From the NCBI RefSeq assembly GCF_001421565.1, contig NZ_LMKQ01000002.1:507414-571413 (forward strand): a stretch of 64,000 nucleotides of DNA, in the 5' to 3' direction. Positions within the stretch are counted from its first letter, which is position 1; each line of letters opens with the position of its first letter. This DNA is from Agromyces sp. Leaf222 (lineage in GTDB: Bacteria > Actinomycetota > Actinomycetes > Actinomycetales > Microbacteriaceae). Under the pieces are notes generated by a model. It worked only from the letters and a program-made list of their open reading frames with translations, did not search any database and was not told the DNA's origin. Below are positions 9,057 through 18,196 of this stretch, in pieces. The position numbers and the translations under genes are program-made.

Positions 9057-9085
9057 CGGTAGGCCGAGTCCGTCGCGGCTGTCAA
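9056..9085 (-). promoter_or_regulatory. Sigma-A-type promoter of the DUF2975/XRE operon
   Basis: On the minus strand a perfect TTGACA (-35, 9085-9080) is followed after 18 bases by TACCGT (-10, 9061-9056). The tandem repeat begins directly at the -10 box and continues downstream. Confidence 0.55.
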
Positions 9086-9166
9086 CCCGCGGACGCGATT
9101 CCCGAGCGCCCGCCCCGCGACATCCGCCACTCCGGAACGTGCACGACGTCGGATGTCACGGCGGTG

Positions 9167-9180
9167 CGCCCACGGCGAAC
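9167..9180. promoter_or_regulatory. Candidate ClgR operator upstream of clpC
   Basis: Read on the minus strand the site is GTTCGC-N5-GCG, which matches the ClgR recognition motif described for actinobacterial clp promoters. It lies about 80 bases upstream of the clpC start codon, a sensible place for an activator of ATP-dependent protease genes. Confidence 0.5.
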
Positions 9181-9259
9181 ACCGGCCCACGCGGCATCCG
9201 TGCTGGTTACGCTCGATGTATCGGCGCCCCCTGCCCTGAGGGGTCGAGAGGAGTAGAGC

Positions 9260-11785
9260 ATGTTCGAGAGATTCACCGACCGAGCCCGTCGTGTCGTCGT
9301 CCTGGCCCAAGAAGAGGCCAAGATGCTCAACCACAACTACATCGGCACCGAGCACATCCTGCTCGGGCTCATCCACGAGGGTGAAGGCGTCGCCGCCAAG
9401 GCGCTCGAATCGCTCGGTATCTCGCTCGACGCGGTTCGCGAGCAGGTGCAGGACATCATCGGCCAGGGTCAGCAGCAGCCGACCGGGCACATCCCGTTCA
9501 CGCCGCGCGCCAAGAAGGTCCTCGAGCTCTCGCTTCGCGAGGCGCTGCAGCTGGGCCACAACTACATCGGCACCGAGCACATCCTGCTCGGGCTCATCCG
9601 CGAGGGTGAGGGCGTCGCCGCCCAGGTGCTCGTGAAGCTCGGCGCCGACCTCAACCGCGTGCGCCAGCAGGTCATCCAGCTGCTCTCCGGCTACCAGGGC
9701 AAGGAGCAGGTGCAGGTCGGCGCGAACGACCAGCAGCAGCCCCAGGGCGGCTCGCAGATCCTCGACCAGTTCGGCCGCAACCTCACGCAGGCCGCTCGCG
9801 AGTCCAAGCTCGACCCCGTGATCGGGCGCGAGAAGGAGATCGAGCGGGTCATGCAGATCCTCTCGCGTCGCTCGAAGAACAACCCGGTGCTGATCGGCGA
9901 GCCCGGCGTCGGCAAGACCGCCGTCGTCGAGGGCCTCGCACAGGCCATCGTCAAGAACGAGGTCCCCGAGACGCTGAAGGACAAGCAGCTCTACTCGCTC
10001 GACCTCGGCTCGCTCATCGCCGGCTCGCGCTACCGCGGCGACTTCGAGGAGCGACTGAAGAAGGTCACGAAGGAGATCCGCACGCGCGGCGACATCATCG
10101 TCTTCATCGACGAGATCCACACCCTCGTGGGTGCGGGTGCCGCTGAGGGCGCGATCGACGCGGCCTCGATCCTGAAGCCGCTGCTCGCCCGCGGCGAACT
10201 GCAGACCATCGGCGCCACGACGCTCGACGAGTACCGCAAGCACTTCGAGAAGGATGCCGCGCTCGAGCGCCGCTTCCAGCCGATCCAGGTGCAGGAGCCG
10301 TCGCTGCCCCACGCGATCAACATCCTCAAGGGCCTGCGCGACCGCTACGAGGCGCACCACAAGGTGTCCATCACCGACGGTGCCATCGTCGCCGCGGCGA
10401 ACCTCGCCGATCGCTACATCAGCGACCGCTTCCTGCCCGACAAGGCCATCGACCTGATCGACGAGGCCGGCGCACGCCTGCGTCTGTCGATCCTCTCGTC
10501 GCCGCCCGAGCTGCGCGAGTTCGACGAGAAGATCGCCGTCGTCCGCGCCGCCAAGGAGACGGCCATCGAGGAGCAGGACTTCGAGAAGGCCGCATCCCTC
10601 CGCGACGAGGAGAAGAACCTCCTCGGCGAGCGTCTGCGCCTCGAGAAGCAGTGGAAGGCCGGCGACGTCAAGACCACCGCGGTGGTCGACGAGGGCCTGA
10701 TCGCCGAGGTGCTCGCGCAGGCCACCGGCATCCCGGTGTTCAAGCTCACCGAAGAGGAGTCCTCGCGACTCGTCTTCATGGAGAAGGCGCTGCACCAGCG
10801 CGTCATCGGCCAGGAGGAGGCGATCTCCGCACTGTCGAAGACCATCCGTCGCACCCGCGCCGGCCTCAAGGACCCGCACCGCCCCTCGGGCTCGTTCATC
10901 TTCGCCGGCCCCACGGGCGTCGGCAAGACCGAGCTCGCCAAGGCGCTCGCGGAGTTCCTCTTCGACGACGAGGCCGCGATGATCTCGCTCGATATGTCCG
11001 AATACGGCGAGAAGCACACCGTCTCCCGACTGTTCGGCGCCCCTCCCGGGTTCGTCGGCTTCGAGGAGGGCGGCCAGCTCACCGAGAAGGTACGCCGCAA
11101 GCCGTTCTCCGTGGTGCTCTTCGACGAGATCGAGAAGGCCCACCCCGACATCTTCAACTCGCTCCTGCAGATCCTCGAAGAGGGTCGCCTGACCGACGGC
11201 CAGGGTCGCGTGATCGACTTCAAGAACACCGTCATCATCATGACGACGAACCTCGGCACGAAGGACATCTCGAGCGGGCCGGTCGGCTTCGCCCTCGAGG
11301 GCGACTCGCGCACGGGCTACGACCTCATGAGCGGCAAGGTGAAGGAGGAGCTGAAGAAGCACTTCAAGCCCGAGTTCCTGAACCGCGTCGACGAGATCAT
11401 CGTCTTCCCGCAGCTGACGAAGCCCGAGCTGCTGCAGATCGTCGACCTGTTCCTGAAGCGCCTCGGCGACCGCATGCTCGACCGCGACATGACGGTCGAC
11501 CTCACGACGCCCGCGAAGGAGCGCCTCATCGACCTCGGGTTCGACCCGGCACTGGGCGCACGCCCGCTGCGCCGGGCGGTGCAGCGCGAGATCGAAGACC
11601 GCCTCTCGGAGAAGATCCTGCACGGCGAGCTCAACGCCGGCGATCACGTGCACGTCGACTTCGCCGACAACGAGTTCGTGTTCACGACGACCCAGCGGGC
11701 GCTGCCCGTCGCGATCGGCGTCAACACGGGTGCGGCGATCGGCACCGGGCCGGCGACGCCCGACCTCGCGGTCACGTCGGACTAG
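9260..11785 (+). CDS. clpC: ATP-dependent Clp protease ATP-binding subunit ClpC
   Basis: An 841-residue Hsp100 unfoldase that feeds substrates to ClpP. The double Clp N-domain is seen as two near-identical [24 protein letters not shown] repeats (about residues 24-45 and 100-120). AAA domain 1 has Walker A GEPGVGKT (about 214) and Walker B VFIDEIH; the UVR-containing middle domain is at about 420-460; AAA domain 2 has GPTGVGKT (about 552) and [13 protein letters not shown]. Length and order match actinobacterial ClpC. GAGGAG lies before the ATG, and a ClgR-like site lies upstream. It appears monocistronic. Confidence 0.97.
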   Translation: MFERFTDRARRVVVLAQEEAKMLNHNYIGTEHILLGLIHEGEGVAAKALESLGISLDAVREQVQDIIGQGQQQPTGHIPFTPRAKKVLELSLREALQLGHNYIGTEHILLGLIREGEGVAAQVLVKLGADLNRVRQQVIQLLSGYQGKEQVQVGANDQQQPQGGSQILDQFGRNLTQAARESKLDPVIGREKEIERVMQILSRRSKNNPVLIGEPGVGKTAVVEGLAQAIVKNEVPETLKDKQLYSLDLGSLIAGSRYRGDFEERLKKVTKEIRTRGDIIVFIDEIHTLVGAGAAEGAIDAASILKPLLARGELQTIGATTLDEYRKHFEKDAALERRFQPIQVQEPSLPHAINILKGLRDRYEAHHKVSITDGAIVAAANLADRYISDRFLPDKAIDLIDEAGARLRLSILSSPPELREFDEKIAVVRAAKETAIEEQDFEKAASLRDEEKNLLGERLRLEKQWKAGDVKTTAVVDEGLIAEVLAQATGIPVFKLTEEESSRLVFMEKALHQRVIGQEEAISALSKTIRRTRAGLKDPHRPSGSFIFAGPTGVGKTELAKALAEFLFDDEAAMISLDMSEYGEKHTVSRLFGAPPGFVGFEEGGQLTEKVRRKPFSVVLFDEIEKAHPDIFNSLLQILEEGRLTDGQGRVIDFKNTVIIMTTNLGTKDISSGPVGFALEGDSRTGYDLMSGKVKEELKKHFKPEFLNRVDEIIVFPQLTKPELLQIVDLFLKRLGDRMLDRDMTVDLTTPAKERLIDLGFDPALGARPLRRAVQREIEDRLSEKILHGELNAGDHVHVDFADNEFVFTTTQRALPVAIGVNTGAAIGTGPATPDLAVTSD

Positions 11786-11838
11786 GCTCGGCGGCCGCAC
11801 GCGGCATCCGTTCGCGAACCGCGCGACGCACGACTCAT

Positions 11839-11864
11839 GGGGTCGGACCTTCGGGTCCGGCCCC
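11839..11864. terminator. Hairpin terminator after clpC
   Basis: An 11-bp stem (one G-U pair) closed by a UUCG tetraloop: GGGGTCGGACC, TTCG, GGTCCGGCCCC. It begins 53 bases after the clpC stop. There is no long T-run, as usual in this GC range. Confidence 0.75.
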
Positions 11865-11964
11865 TTCGTCGTTCCCAGTGCTCCTTGACAACGTTTTCCC
11901 GGTGTTCAACGCCCGGTGTCGCCGTACTCAGCATTGCGACGCCTCGCTGTCGTATCATCCCCTC

Positions 11965-12174
11965 ATGGAGAAGAAGAAGGTGTCCGAAGAGCACGCCGTC
12001 ACCGAGGTGATCGATCGCCTCGCTGAGAAGTATCCATCGGTCGAGAGGGCCGAAATCGCCAGTATCGTCGCCGAGGAATACGGCCAGCTCGATGGTCGAC
12101 CGGTGCGCGACTTCGTACCCGTGCTGATCGAGAAGAGTGCCAAGAAGCGGGTGAAGCGGCTCGTCGCCGCGTAG
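11965..12174 (+). CDS. Three-helix-bundle dimerisation-domain protein (DUF3562-like)
   Basis: A 69-residue, highly charged all-helical protein (EEHAVTEVIDRLAEKYP, then ERAEIASIVAEEYGQL, then PVRDFVPVLIEKSAKKRVKR). The three helices match the small three-helix-bundle dimerisation domain family common in actinobacteria. Its partner and role are unknown. It ends 25 bases before the phosphopantetheinyl transferase and could share a transcript with it. Confidence 0.7.
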   Translation: MEKKKVSEEHAVTEVIDRLAEKYPSVERAEIASIVAEEYGQLDGRPVRDFVPVLIEKSAKKRVKRLVAA

Positions 12175-12199
12175 CACGTTCGTCGGAGGCCGCGGACCG

Positions 12200-12823
12200 A
12201 TGCGCCACGTGCGCCTGGTGATCGTCCGGGAGGCGCGTCGGATGCCGTCAGCTGACGCGGTCGCGACGGCGCTGGCGCCCTTGACCGCGACCGATCGACA
12301 ACGCTTCGAGATGCTGCCTGCCGCGCGGCGAGCGCGGTTCCTCGCCGGCCGTACCGCGCTTCGCGCGGCCGCGTCGGAGCTGACCGGCGTGGATGCCGCA
12401 GCGATCCGCATCGAGGCGACGTGCCCTGATTGCGGACGTTCGCACGGTCGGCCGACGGTGCAGGGCGAACCTGCCGTCTTCCTGAGCCTCGGACATGGTT
12501 CTGGCATCGCCGTCGCGATCGCCGGTCATGTTCCGGTCGGCATCGACCTGGAGCCTCGCGACACGTCCTCCGCTCGAATCAGGGCGATTCGAACCGTCGC
12601 CGACAGCGCCGGCCGGGATGCATTGCGGCATTGGGTGCGAACCGAGGCCGTGCTGAAGGCCGACGGGCGTGGACTGCGGGTCGATCCAGCCCGAGTCGTC
12701 GTCCGCGGGCGAACGGCCGAGATCACGGGAAGCCGACCGCTGCAGCGCTACCGGTTGCGACGGATCGACGTTCACGGGCACATCGGGTCGATCGCGTGCG
12801 CGGTCATCGACCGTGGGCCTTGA
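12200..12823 (+). CDS. 4'-phosphopantetheinyl transferase, Sfp type
   Basis: A 207-residue enzyme that moves phosphopantetheine from CoA to a carrier-protein serine. The Mg-binding GIDLE motif has D116 and E118, and the helix WVRTEAVLK (145-153) gives the WxxxEAxxK signature, followed by GRGL. The family's usual Lys before Glu is Thr here. An N-terminal CPDCGRSHGRP segment is typical of Sfp-like members. A GGAGG site precedes the ATG. It faces the Pls-type synthetase (14154-18110) across one gene, and that synthetase has a carrier domain needing this modification. Confidence 0.88.
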   Translation: MRHVRLVIVREARRMPSADAVATALAPLTATDRQRFEMLPAARRARFLAGRTALRAAASELTGVDAAAIRIEATCPDCGRSHGRPTVQGEPAVFLSLGHGSGIAVAIAGHVPVGIDLEPRDTSSARIRAIRTVADSAGRDALRHWVRTEAVLKADGRGLRVDPARVVVRGRTAEITGSRPLQRYRLRRIDVHGHIGSIACAVIDRGP

Positions 12824-12834
12824 GCTGCGCTCGT

Positions 12835-14154
12835 TCAGGGCAGCGCGGGCAGCTTCTTCGACGACAACCACGCGTCGAACAGCTCGTCGAGCGGGGCGGG
12901 GGAGTACCGCGCCGCATGCGCCCGGAACTCCGCCGTCGTCACCACACCGCCCCGGTGCTCCTCGACCCACGAACGGAGAAGCGCGAAGAAGCGCTCGTCA
13001 CCGATCGTCAGCCGGAGGGCGTGCAACGTGCAGGCGCCTCGCTTGTAGACACGGTCGTCGAACATCTGCTCGACTCCCGGGTCGTCGAGGACGAGGTCGT
13101 GAGGCTTGAGACGGAGCGCGAAGTGATGCGCTCGCGCGTGCCGGTCGGCCGTGCGGCCGCCGGAAGCCTCGGACCAGATCCACTCCGCATAACAGGCGAA
13201 GCCCTCGTTGAGCCAGATGTCGCGCCAGCCGGCGACGCCGACGCTGTTGCCGAACCACTGGTGGGAGAGCTCGTGTGCGATGAGCCGCTCGGAACCGCCG
13301 TGTCCGTCGGCGTGGTTCGCGCCGAAGGTCGCCATGCCCTGCGCCTCGATCGGGATCTCCAGTTCGTCATCCGTCACCACGACCGTGTACGTCGGGAACG
13401 GGTAGGGCCCGAAGGCGCTCTGGAACACCTCCAACATGGCGCTGAGCGCCGCGAAGTCGGCGTGCACGTCGAGTTCGAGTGCCGGCGGATACGCGAGGAC
13501 GGCATCGACGCCGGCGATGGAATGCCGCTCGACGGCGTACCGCCCGATCTGCACCGTTGCGAGATAGGTAGCCGTCGGCTCGTTCTGCACGTACGTCCAC
13601 GACCCGCGGCCTGACGCGACGGAATGATCGACCAGCACGCCGTTCGCGATCACGGTGTAGGCCTGCTCGGTCGTGATCCTGATGCGGTACCTGGCCTTGT
13701 CGGACGGCCGGTCGTTGCAGGGGAACCACGTGGGCGCGCCGGACGGCTGGGATGCCACGAGCACGCCGTCCGTCAGCTCTTCCCACCCCACGGTGCCCCA
13801 GCGGGAGCGCCGCGGGGCGGGCATGCCCGCGTATTCGACCTCGATCGCGAATTCCGTGCCGGGCGCGATGGGCCGCGGCGTCTGGACGACCAGGTGGGTC
13901 GCCGTCTGCGTGAACCGGGTACGTCGGTCGCCGTCGAGGCGCACCTTCCTGGCGCGGAGGTTCACCAGGTCGAGCGCGATGCTCGTGAGTCCGGTGACCG
14001 CCCGGCCCGAGATGACGGCCGCGGCATCCAGCCGGTTCGTCGAGACCTTGTAGCGGAGGTCGAGGTCGTACGAGTCGACGCGGAACGCGTCGGTACCCGA
14101 GCGTGGGAGGTACCTGTGGGCGGCTGCCGCTGCATCCGGAGCAGGATTCGACAT
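12835..14154 (-). CDS. M1 family zinc metallopeptidase
   Basis: A 439-residue gluzincin. The zinc site is intact: H294-E295-x2-H298, with the third ligand E317 spaced exactly 18 residues on (HEXXH-x18-E). The exopeptidase loop reads EAQGMATFG (about 270-278), a common actinobacterial replacement for GAMEN. No signal peptide is visible. It is shorter than full aminopeptidase N because the C-terminal helical domain is reduced. Its ATG shares one base with the stop of the Pls-type synthetase gene (TGATG), implying co-translation. The epsilon-poly-L-lysine-degrading enzyme of Streptomyces is a zinc aminopeptidase, so a product-clearing role is plausible. Confidence 0.9.
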   Translation of the reverse strand: MSNPAPDAAAAAHRYLPRSGTDAFRVDSYDLDLRYKVSTNRLDAAAVISGRAVTGLTSIALDLVNLRARKVRLDGDRRTRFTQTATHLVVQTPRPIAPGTEFAIEVEYAGMPAPRRSRWGTVGWEELTDGVLVASQPSGAPTWFPCNDRPSDKARYRIRITTEQAYTVIANGVLVDHSVASGRGSWTYVQNEPTATYLATVQIGRYAVERHSIAGVDAVLAYPPALELDVHADFAALSAMLEVFQSAFGPYPFPTYTVVVTDDELEIPIEAQGMATFGANHADGHGGSERLIAHELSHQWFGNSVGVAGWRDIWLNEGFACYAEWIWSEASGGRTADRHARAHHFALRLKPHDLVLDDPGVEQMFDDRVYKRGACTLHALRLTIGDERFFALLRSWVEEHRGGVVTTAEFRAHAARYSPAPLDELFDAWLSSKKLPALP

Positions 14155-17100
14155 CAGCGCCCGTGGTACCGGCCGACGACGACGTCGCGCCACGGCCCGA
14201 TCGGGTTGCCGCTCCACCGGGAGCCGACCGGCACGACCTCGCCGCGCATCACGAGCGAGGCGGGACCGACGGTGGCGTTGGCGCCGATGCGAGCCGCGGG
14301 GAGGATGACGCTGTGCGGCCCGAGCGTGCTGCCGGCGTCGAGTGCGACGGTGTCCATGCTCATGATTCGATCATGGAACAGGTGGGTCTGCACGACGCAC
14401 CCGCGGTTGACCGTCGAGGCGTCGCCCAGGCGCACCAGATCGGCCTCGGGCAGCCAGTAGCTGTCGACCCACGCTCCACGACCGATGGACGCGCCGAGAC
14501 TGCGCAGCCACCACACGAGGGAGGGGGTACCTGCCGCGGCCTGTGCGAACCAGGGCGCCGCGACCATCTCGGTGAACGTGTCGGAGACCTCGCTCCGCCA
14601 GACGAACGACGACCAGAGCGGATGCTCCCCGACTCGGATGCGCCCGATGAGGATCCACTTCGCCGCGGTGCTCACGAGCGCGGCCACCGCGCCCGCGAGG
14701 AGGAGCACGATGCCGCTGAAGAGCGCCGCGAGCAGAGTGCCCCACGCATCAACCGCCCAGGCGAGGGCGATGAGGACGGCGAGCCCGATGCCGGTCGTGA
14801 CGAAGATCGGGACGATGCGCAGGAGCTCCCAGATCGCTCGAGCCACGCGGAGCCCGGTCGGGGGGCGGTAGGTGCGCGACTCGTCGGTGTTCTGCGCCCG
14901 CCTCCGGAGCTTCACGGGAGGGGAGCCGAGCCAGGACGACCCGGCCTTGCCCTTGCGGGGCGCAGCGGAGAGCACCGCCACGAGGCCGTCGCGAGGCACC
15001 CGGTGCCCGGCGACGGCCATGCCGGAGTTGCCGAGGAACGCCCGCGAGCCGATCTCGGCGCGAGCAAGCCGCACGTAGCCGCCTCCGAGTTCGTACGAGG
15101 CGATGAGCGTGTCGTCGGCGAGGAACGCGCCGTCACCGATCGTCGTCATCGTCGGAAGCAGCAGCACCGTCGAGGCCTCGACGTCGCGCCCGACGCTCGC
15201 ACCCAGCATCCGGAGCCAGATGGGCGTGAAGAGGCTCGAATAGAGGGGGAAGAGCACCGTGCGCGACAGATCGAGGAGGCGCTCGATCGACCATGCCTGC
15301 CAGCCCTGCCTTCCGCGAACGGGATGGATTCCGGGCTCGAGGCCGATGCCGAGCGCGCGCACGAGGAGCACCACGAGTGCGGCGAGCACGACGCCCGCGA
15401 AGAGCGTTGCGGGCACGAGCGCGGCGAACGCCCGAAGCACCGCCGCATCCGGCGACGGGGCGTGGCGGATCGCCGCGGCCACGATCGCGGCGCCTGCCGC
15501 GATGGCGGCGACGGGCACGAGAGACACGACGAGGGATGCCGTGGCGTAGGCGGCGACCCAACGGGTACGGCGCGGCGGGCGCTCCGCCGGCCACCAGTCG
15601 GCCGAGCGGCCGACGCGGACGGCTGGAGACCCGGCCCAGTTCTGCCCAGAGGGCACGCGGCCGAAGACGGAGGACCCCGGCGCGACCGTCGCCCGCTTTC
15701 CGATGCGGGCGCCCGGCATGAGCGATGATCGCGCCCCGACCGTGCTGCCCGCACCGATGCGGATCGGCCCGATGCGCACGTGGTCGCCGTCGATCCAGTA
15801 CCCGGCGAGGTCGACCTCGGGTTCGATCGATGCCCCATCGCCGATCGTGAGCATGCCGGTCACCGGTGGCAGCGTGTGCATGTCGACATCGGCCCCGATT
15901 CGGGCCCCCAGCGCCCTGGCGTAGTAGGAGATCCAAGGCGCGCCGGCGAGGCTCGCAGCGCCGATCTGATGCGCGACCTGCTCTGCGAGCCAGAGTCGCA
16001 GGTGCACACCGCCGCCCCGGGGGTAGTCGCCCGGCCGGATGTCGACGAGCAGCAGCCGGGCGAAGACGACGGCGATCGCCATGCGTCCCCACGGCGTCAC
16101 GAAGACCAGCAGGCCTGCCAGGAGCAGCCAGACGTCGACCTCGGGCAGGAAGTCGAAGCCGCCGATCGGCCGCAGGATCGCGCTCGCGGTCAGCAGGTAC
16201 AGCAGCCAGCGCACGCCGTTCAGGATGTACAGGGGAACGCCGAACAGCGTCTGGAGCCATTGCATCGAACGAGGGGTCGGGGCGATCAGGTGCGTGGAGA
16301 CCGGCAGGTCGTCCTGATCGGGCTGGTCGGCGACGGCGGCCGCCATCGCGCCGAGGCGCGGGTGCGCGTAGATGTCGGCGACCGTGAACTCCGGATCCGT
16401 CGCCCGGATCAGCGAGACGAGCTGGGCTGCGGCCAGCGACCCGCCGCCGAGGTCGAAGAAGTTCTCGTCGGGGTCGGTCACCGCCACGCCCAGCACGGCC
16501 CGCCAATGCTCCGCGAGCATCGCCTCGGACTGGCTGAGGCCGCCTGCCGGAAGGTCGGGATCCGACTCGAGCGGCCACGGAAGAGCCGCCTTGTCGACCT
16601 TGCCCGACGTGCGCGCCGGCAACTCGTCGAGCACTGCGAGCACCGGCACGAGGGCCGCCGGAAGCTCCTCGCGAAGGCGCACGAGCGCAGCTCCGCGATC
16701 GAAGCCGGCGCGGTCGGGCACGGCAAGATAACCGACGAGCACGTCGTTGCCGGTCGGGCTCTTGCGCACCGCGACGGCCGCGGCGGAGACCCCGTCGAGT
16801 TCGTGCAGCGCGGCCTCGATCTCGCCGAGCTCGATGCGTCGACCGCCGACCTTCACCTGGTCGTCGGCGCGTCCCTGGTAGAGGAGCCCGCCTCGGTCGA
16901 AGCGCACGAGGTCACCGCTGCGGTAGGCGCGCTCCCACCCGAGCGTCGGCATCGGCGCGTACTTCTCGGCATCCTTCACCGGATCGAGGTAGCGGGCGAG
17001 GCCGACGCCGCCGATCACGAGTTCGCCGACCTCGCCGTCGCCGACGGGCTCGCCCGAGGCATCCACGACCGCGAGGTCCCAGCCGTCGAGCGGGAGGCCG

Positions 17101-18110
17101 ATGCTCACCGGCTCGCCTGCGACGACGGCGGTTCCGCACGCGACGACGGTCGCCTCGGTCGGTCCGTAGGTGTTCCACACCTCGCGGCCGTCGACCGCGA
17201 GACGGTTCACGAGCTCGGGCGGGCAGGCCTCGCCGCCGAAGATGAGCAGTCGGACGCTGTCGAGCGCCTCAGACGGCCAGAGCGCCGCCAGCGTCGGCAC
17301 CGTGGAGACCACCGAGATGCGTCGAGCCGCGAGCCACGGGCCGAGGTCGGCGCCGCTGCGCACGAGCGACCGCGGTGCGGGCACGAGGCAGGCGCCGTTG
17401 CGCCAGGCGAGCCACATCTCCTCGCAGGACGCGTCGAACGCCACCGACAGGCCGGCGAGCACCCGGTCCTCGGCGGTGATCGGGTCGTCGGGTAGGAACA
17501 GCCTCGCCTCGGCATCCACGAATGCCGCCGCCGAACGGTGGCGCACGGCCACCCCCTTCGGCGTGCCCGTCGAGCCCGACGTGAAGATGATCCAGGCGTC
17601 GTCGTCGACGGTCGGGGGTTCGGTCAGCGGCGCGGCCGCGGTGCTCGGGTGGGGTCCGGGGTCGACGAAGAGCGTCGAGTCGACGTCGAGCGGGCGTGCG
17701 GCGGCATCCGCCCCGGCCATGGGCTCGAAGCGCCCGCGTCCCTCGATCACGCCTCGCACCCTGGCCTCGGAGAAGACCAGATCGGCGCGCTCCTGGGGGT
17801 CGTCGGCATCGACGGGAACGTAGGCGGCCCCCGCGACGAGGATGCCGAGGATCGCGACGTAGAGCTCGCGCGAGCCTGACTCCATGCGCACGCCGACGCG
17901 ATCGCCTCGGCCGACACCGGATGCCTGCAGGCGCGCGGCGACTGAGATCGCTCGCGCCATGAGCTCCCGATAGCTCAGGGCGCCGATGGCGTCCTCGATG
18001 GCGGATGCCTCGGGGTGGCGCGCGACCGTGTCGCGAAGGATGTCGACGAGCGTCCGAGCGTCTGGGGCGAACCCCGAGCGGCTGATCACCCCACGGCGGA
18101 GTTCCGTCAC
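14154..18110 (-). CDS. pls: Pls/PosA family non-ribosomal peptide synthetase (candidate epsilon-poly-lysine-type synthetase)
   Basis: A 1318-residue membrane-bound NRPS-like enzyme. An adenylation domain (about 15-510) has A3 IIFTSGSTGTPKG (174-186), A5 NTYGPTE, A7 YRSGDL, A8 and A10 with K504. The carrier domain has Ser558 in DLGGGSL. There is no condensation domain; instead membrane segments alternate with three left-handed beta-helix acyltransferase-like domains (about 735-830, 965-1060 and 1150-1318), each ending in a W-x-G-x-P motif. This is the layout of Streptomyces Pls, which is about 1319 residues. The GrsA-aligned pocket reads DAESIGTVVK, close to the lysine code. The start is GTG with AGAGGAG upstream; the M1 peptidase follows by TGATG overlap. 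Confidence 0.9.
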   Translation of the reverse strand: MTELRRGVISRSGFAPDARTLVDILRDTVARHPEASAIEDAIGALSYRELMARAISVAARLQASGVGRGDRVGVRMESGSRELYVAILGILVAGAAYVPVDADDPQERADLVFSEARVRGVIEGRGRFEPMAGADAAARPLDVDSTLFVDPGPHPSTAAAPLTEPPTVDDDAWIIFTSGSTGTPKGVAVRHRSAAAFVDAEARLFLPDDPITAEDRVLAGLSVAFDASCEEMWLAWRNGACLVPAPRSLVRSGADLGPWLAARRISVVSTVPTLAALWPSEALDSVRLLIFGGEACPPELVNRLAVDGREVWNTYGPTEATVVACGTAVVAGEPVSIGLPLDGWDLAVVDASGEPVGDGEVGELVIGGVGLARYLDPVKDAEKYAPMPTLGWERAYRSGDLVRFDRGGLLYQGRADDQVKVGGRRIELGEIEAALHELDGVSAAAVAVRKSPTGNDVLVGYLAVPDRAGFDRGAALVRLREELPAALVPVLAVLDELPARTSGKVDKAALPWPLESDPDLPAGGLSQSEAMLAEHWRAVLGVAVTDPDENFFDLGGGSLAAAQLVSLIRATDPEFTVADIYAHPRLGAMAAAVADQPDQDDLPVSTHLIAPTPRSMQWLQTLFGVPLYILNGVRWLLYLLTASAILRPIGGFDFLPEVDVWLLLAGLLVFVTPWGRMAIAVVFARLLLVDIRPGDYPRGGGVHLRLWLAEQVAHQIGAASLAGAPWISYYARALGARIGADVDMHTLPPVTGMLTIGDGASIEPEVDLAGYWIDGDHVRIGPIRIGAGSTVGARSSLMPGARIGKRATVAPGSSVFGRVPSGQNWAGSPAVRVGRSADWWPAERPPRRTRWVAAYATASLVVSLVPVAAIAAGAAIVAAAIRHAPSPDAAVLRAFAALVPATLFAGVVLAALVVLLVRALGIGLEPGIHPVRGRQGWQAWSIERLLDLSRTVLFPLYSSLFTPIWLRMLGASVGRDVEASTVLLLPTMTTIGDGAFLADDTLIASYELGGGYVRLARAEIGSRAFLGNSGMAVAGHRVPRDGLVAVLSAAPRKGKAGSSWLGSPPVKLRRRAQNTDESRTYRPPTGLRVARAIWELLRIVPIFVTTGIGLAVLIALAWAVDAWGTLLAALFSGIVLLLAGAVAALVSTAAKWILIGRIRVGEHPLWSSFVWRSEVSDTFTEMVAAPWFAQAAAGTPSLVWWLRSLGASIGRGAWVDSYWLPEADLVRLGDASTVNRGCVVQTHLFHDRIMSMDTVALDAGSTLGPHSVILPAARIGANATVGPASLVMRGEVVPVGSRWSGNPIGPWRDVVVGRYHGR

Positions 18111-18196
18111 TTCAAGCTCCTCTGACCCGCGCTGCGGGAACGGTGGACGTGGCGGCCGACCCTATCCGGGGCAGGTTATGCGGAGGTGAACGACGT

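Noticed and set aside
9011..11800. 929-residue open frame antisense to clpC
   Set aside because: It mirrors the codon bias of clpC exactly, has no recognisable domain, and is Leu/Glu/Asp-rich low-complexity, as expected for the opposite strand of a GC-rich gene.
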